Shown here in pieces: positions 63,937 to 64,000 of a stretch of DNA of 64,000 nt. A program made the translations under genes and the position numbers. The number at the start of each line of letters is the position of its first letter. The stretch's first letter is position 1. The notes below the pieces were generated by a model. That model worked only from the letters and a program-made list of their open reading frames with translations. It searched no databases and was not told the DNA's origin. The DNA is from Tupaia tana. Lineage: Eukaryota > Chordata > Mammalia > Scandentia > Tupaiidae. Location of the stretch: positions 43,191,218-43,255,217 of the forward strand of contig JAKSZU010000012.1 of NCBI GenBank assembly GCA_026018925.1, in the 5' to 3' direction.

Positions 63937-64000
63937 GGATCAGCAGATGGCATGGCACTGAGTCCAGTGCCTCGCAACAACCATGCCCCGCATGGTCAGC
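63937..64000 (+). mobile_element. SINE head, cut by the window end
   Basis: gggatcagcagatggcatgg, then a rearranged stretch ending gccccgcatggtcagc at the last base. Confidence 0.6.

Noticed and set aside
52102-64000. RTN3 first exon or CpG-island promoter
   Set aside because: No CpG island, no start segment like MAEPSA..., and no acceptor-less exon were seen. CpG-rich patches here are SINE copies, so the promoter is outside the window.

Overview
This is vertebrate nuclear DNA from a placental mammal. It contains spliced exons with GT/GC-AG boundaries, conserved reticulon coding sequence, very dense tRNA-derived SINEs, and older MIR, L2, L1 and hAT/Tigger remnants. No bacterial or viral gene and no CRISPR array was found. 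I cannot name the species. The dominant SINEs are not primate Alu, rodent B1/B2/ID, rabbit C, horse ERE or carnivore SINEs as I remember them. Two fossil copies of an apparent tRNA-7SL fusion SINE point to Euarchontoglires. A colugo (Dermoptera, which has its own tRNA-derived 'CYN' SINEs) is one hypothesis only.

The only protein gene whose coding sequence I can see is RTN3 (reticulon 3), on the minus strand. It reads from a 57-bp alternative exon (52045-52101), through a very large alternative exon (38500-40866, 2367 bp), to five small exons encoding the reticulon homology domain (11011-11218, 8859-8997, 8392-8461, 7822-7868, 5470-5528) and the terminal coding exon (4146-4191), followed by the 3'UTR. 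The first exon and promoter lie beyond the right end of the window. Exon phases join perfectly. The large exon is symmetric (a multiple of 3), so long and short ER-shaping isoforms can both be made. The left end (1 to about 2055) is most likely the 3' end of a convergent gene on the plus strand. In human that neighbour is ZFTA (C11orf95). The two facing polyadenylation signals are only about 50 bp apart.

The rest is intron, filled with roughly 120 SINE copies. I use three working classes. Type A is about 260 bp: head GGGACCAGCAGTTAGCGTAA, tRNA-like B box GGTTCGAGTCC, a C6TG6 palindrome, a CT-rich stretch, CCTATAGCAAAAACCTCT, then poly(A). Type B is about 160 bp: head GGGGCTGGCAGGTGGCGTGG, the same B box, a CT-rich stretch, GGTCAAATTAAA, then an AT-rich tail ending near AATAATTCTTAAAA. 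Type C is older, divergent and A-like, with a head like GGGGCTGGCCCTGTGGTCTAG. Many A and B copies have perfect 9-18 bp target-site duplications (TSDs) and intact CpGs, so these families were recently active. They nest inside one another and inside MIR, L2, L1 and mariner-like elements, which gives a relative timeline. SINEs are absent from the 3'UTR block (below about 4870), from the RHD-exon block around 7.7-9.4 kb, and from the block around the large exon (38.44-41.55 kb).

I did not find a new biological system. The items most worth a second look are the GC-AG intron after the 57-bp exon, the serial SINE insertions at one target motif (35.77-36.87 kb), the internally deleted, tail-only and tail-less SINEs that still have perfect TSDs, a templated insertion between two SINEs, and a small TA-flanked mariner-like MITE family.
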